From contig NZ_JNZY01000010.1 of assembly GCF_000717655.1 (NCBI RefSeq), positions 496,001 to 560,000 of the forward strand: DNA of 64,000 nt, in the 5' to 3' direction. Made by a program: the position numbers and the translations under genes. Shown piece after piece: positions 62,890 to 64,000 of this stretch. Each line of letters starts with the position of its first letter. The stretch's first letter is position 1. Source of the stretch: Streptomyces katrae. GTDB lineage: Bacteria; Actinomycetota; Actinomycetes; Streptomycetales; Streptomycetaceae. Under the pieces are notes generated by a model. It searched no databases. It saw only the letters and a list, made by a program, of their open reading frames with translations, and was not told the origin of the DNA.

Positions 62890-63217
62890 CGCGACGAACG
62901 CGCACCCGAGCGCCGCGGTTCCCGCAGGCCATACTGTCAGAGCCTTTGAACGCGTTCAACGGCGGCTGCGGCCTCTCGCTGGGCGGCGAGGAAGCGTCGG
63001 GCCGGGCCGGGCCTCACCGGCCGGCGGCAGCTTCTACCAAGATCGGTTCCAGGGGTCAAGCCACGTATTCGAGTGGCGTGACGCACACGCCCCTGCAGGG
63101 TTTATTTGGAGTACGCCCTCACCGGGAACTCCCGGAGGACACGGGGCCGGAACATAATCCCGGGCCTTTTCTGCGGGGCGGAATGCAAACCCTTTTGATA
63201 CCGAATGGAGAATTCTC
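62890..63217. other. Divergent intergenic region before the small secreted Gly-rich gene
   Basis: 328 bases between the small membrane gene (minus) and the secreted protein (plus). It contains the palindrome at 62946-62959 and an AT-richer stretch near 63090-63215 that likely holds the plus-strand promoter. No gene is evident. Confidence 0.45.
62946..62959. promoter_or_regulatory. 14-bp palindrome, LacI-like operator
   Basis: TTGAACGCGTTCAA is a perfect palindrome with a central CG, the general form of LacI/GalR-family sites. It lies upstream of the small two-helix membrane gene. It is shorter than and different from the site at 61361-61378, so a different repressor may bind it. Confidence 0.45.
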
Positions 63218-63643
63218 ATGTCTGAGCGTTTTTGGACCCGTCGTATCGTCCTGGCCGGAGCTTCCGTTGCGCTGGTCGGTGGTGGCATCGCACTGCCGGC
63301 GACCGCGATGGCCGCACCCGTCGCCGCCCCGCAGCAGGCCGTCAGCCTCCTCCAGGACGACAGCGCTGACGGAATCGGTACCGGCGGCGACGCCAACGCC
63401 GAGAACACCACCGTCGGCGGTACCGCCAAGGGCGGCGATGCCTCCACCGGCGTCGGCAACTGCAAGGGCAAGTGCGTGATCACCACCGGTAATGCGCGTG
63501 GCGGTGACGCCAGTGCCGATGCCATCAACACGGGCGATGCGACCGCCGTGGGCGGCGATGGCACGGGCAAGGGTGGCCAGGTGAACAAGCAGAACATCAA
63601 GCTGCAGGTCAAGGAAAACCTGAAGCAGAAGCTCGGTCGGTGA
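63218..63643 (+). CDS. Secreted Gly/Asp-rich protein
   Basis: A 141-residue exported protein. The signal peptide spans RRIVLAGASVALVGGGIALPATAMAA. The mature part is unusually low-complexity, with repeated (T/G)GDA(N/S/T) and GGTAKGGDAS-like units and a single pair of Cys (NCKGKCV). It ends in a basic helix (NKQNIKLQVKENLKQKLGR). Ala/Gly repeats of this sort suggest a surface or aerial-hypha matrix role, but it does not show the chaplin signature. The ATG has GGAGAA upstream. A very strong hairpin follows the stop. Confidence 0.75.
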   Translation: MSERFWTRRIVLAGASVALVGGGIALPATAMAAPVAAPQQAVSLLQDDSADGIGTGGDANAENTTVGGTAKGGDASTGVGNCKGKCVITTGNARGGDASADAINTGDATAVGGDGTGKGGQVNKQNIKLQVKENLKQKLGR

Positions 63644-63986
63644 GGTCTGACTGTCCACACTGGGAACCGCGCCACACAGCAGTAGCCGGAGAGGCCGTGG
63701 GCCTCTCCGGCTACTGCTGCTTGTGGCGGAGGGGCCGGGGCGGCTGCGCCTGCCGCGGGGCCCACGAACGGCGGTCGTCAAGTCACGAAAACTCGGAACG
63801 TGACGCGAACCGGAGCGGAGGGCTTACTCAAGACATGGGCTCACGCGCACCGGCTGGCCCCCACCCCGTCACACACGTGGGGCGGGCCCGTCCGGCCGTC
63901 TTCTTCATCTTTTTTAGCGGGAGCGAAATTTCCAATATTCACGCCTCCGGGAGCCGGAGGTCATACTGGCGAATAGGAGCAAGCAC
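63644..63986. other. 3' intergenic region with terminator and next promoter
   Basis: 343 bases. After the hairpin at 63678-63718 there is an AT-richer stretch (63895-63945), probably the promoter of the next gene, and a 7-bp stem CCTCCGG-GAG-CCGGAGG at 63944-63960 just before its ribosome site. An open frame crossing the hairpin (63640-63996) is not credible. Confidence 0.45.
63678..63718 (+). terminator. 19-bp perfect hairpin terminator
   Basis: AGCAGTAGCCGGAGAGGCC and its exact reverse complement flank the loop GTG, 34 bases after the stop of the secreted protein gene. It is the strongest hairpin in the window. Confidence 0.9.
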
Positions 63987-64000
63987 ATGCGAATGACCAT
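63987..64000 (+). CDS. Start of a gene cut by the window end
   Basis: ATGCGAATGACC begins at 63987 with AGGAG seven bases upstream, a good ribosome site. Only four codons are inside the window (M-R-M-T), so the product cannot be named. Confidence 0.5.

Noticed and set aside
63640..63996. 118-codon frame after the secreted protein
   Set aside because: It runs through a perfect 19-bp terminator hairpin and ends inside the ribosome site of the next gene.

Overview
The window is high-GC DNA with frequent GTG and TTG starts, many ATGA/GTGA overlaps and Streptomyces-type gene families. These include a GlxA-like AraC regulator, PadR, a class F sortase, maleylpyruvate-isomerase/DinB folds, an MsiK-style sugar importer lacking its own ATPase, and DUF6461. 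It reads as an accessory, arm-like part of a Streptomyces or close-relative chromosome. I saw no rRNA, tRNA, CRISPR array, insertion sequence or integrase.

Layout. 1-5.8 kb: an epoxide hydrolase, then a three-gene module of an EACC1-like small protein, a membrane-anchored caspase fused to an extracellular substrate-binding-like and VWA region, and a lipoprotein. 5.8-8 kb: a GlxA-type regulator divergent from a saccharopine-dehydrogenase-like protein. 8-14.4 kb: a ThDP enzyme and a nitroreductase-fold protein, divergent from a large fusion of a catalase-like domain with a cyclooxygenase/alpha-dioxygenase-like domain. 14.4-17.7 kb: a 2H phosphoesterase, a trypco1-like protein, and a divergent trypsin-alpha/beta-hydrolase fusion. 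17.7-22 kb: an esterase remnant, DinB, NlpC/P60, a type-B carboxylesterase and a mycothiol/DinB-like protein. 22-27 kb: one unrecognised 1587-residue protein. 27.4-32.8 kb: an alpha-glucoside-type ABC importer with a GH13 glucosidase.

33-38 kb: a second substrate-binding protein without permeases, then a PadR/ABC/FtsX operon. 38-42.4 kb: a WD40 protein, an Rnl2-like RNA ligase and a VOC protein. 42.4-46.5 kb: enoyl-CoA hydratase, a second 2H phosphoesterase, and a class F sortase with a CHRD-type surface protein. 46.7-51 kb: a secreted galactose oxidase and a Ser/Thr kinase. 51-53 kb: an esterase and an aldo/keto reductase with a MerR-type promoter. 53.5-59 kb: a two-component system with an ABC/FtsX exporter. 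59-64 kb: DUF6461, GNAT, secreted and membrane proteins, and a LacI-type-operator-controlled sugar-binding lipoprotein.

How the genes work together. Two loci (1.3-5.8 and 15-17.7 kb) carry small effector-associated proteins next to caspase or trypsin effectors. With the WD40/RNA-ligase locus they look like biological-conflict (immunity or programmed-death) modules. The most unusual single proteins are the receptor-like caspase and the catalase-like/COX-like fusion, which resembles in logic the catalase-like/lipoxygenase oxylipin fusions of corals. Family assignments come from reading translated motifs by eye; no database search was run.
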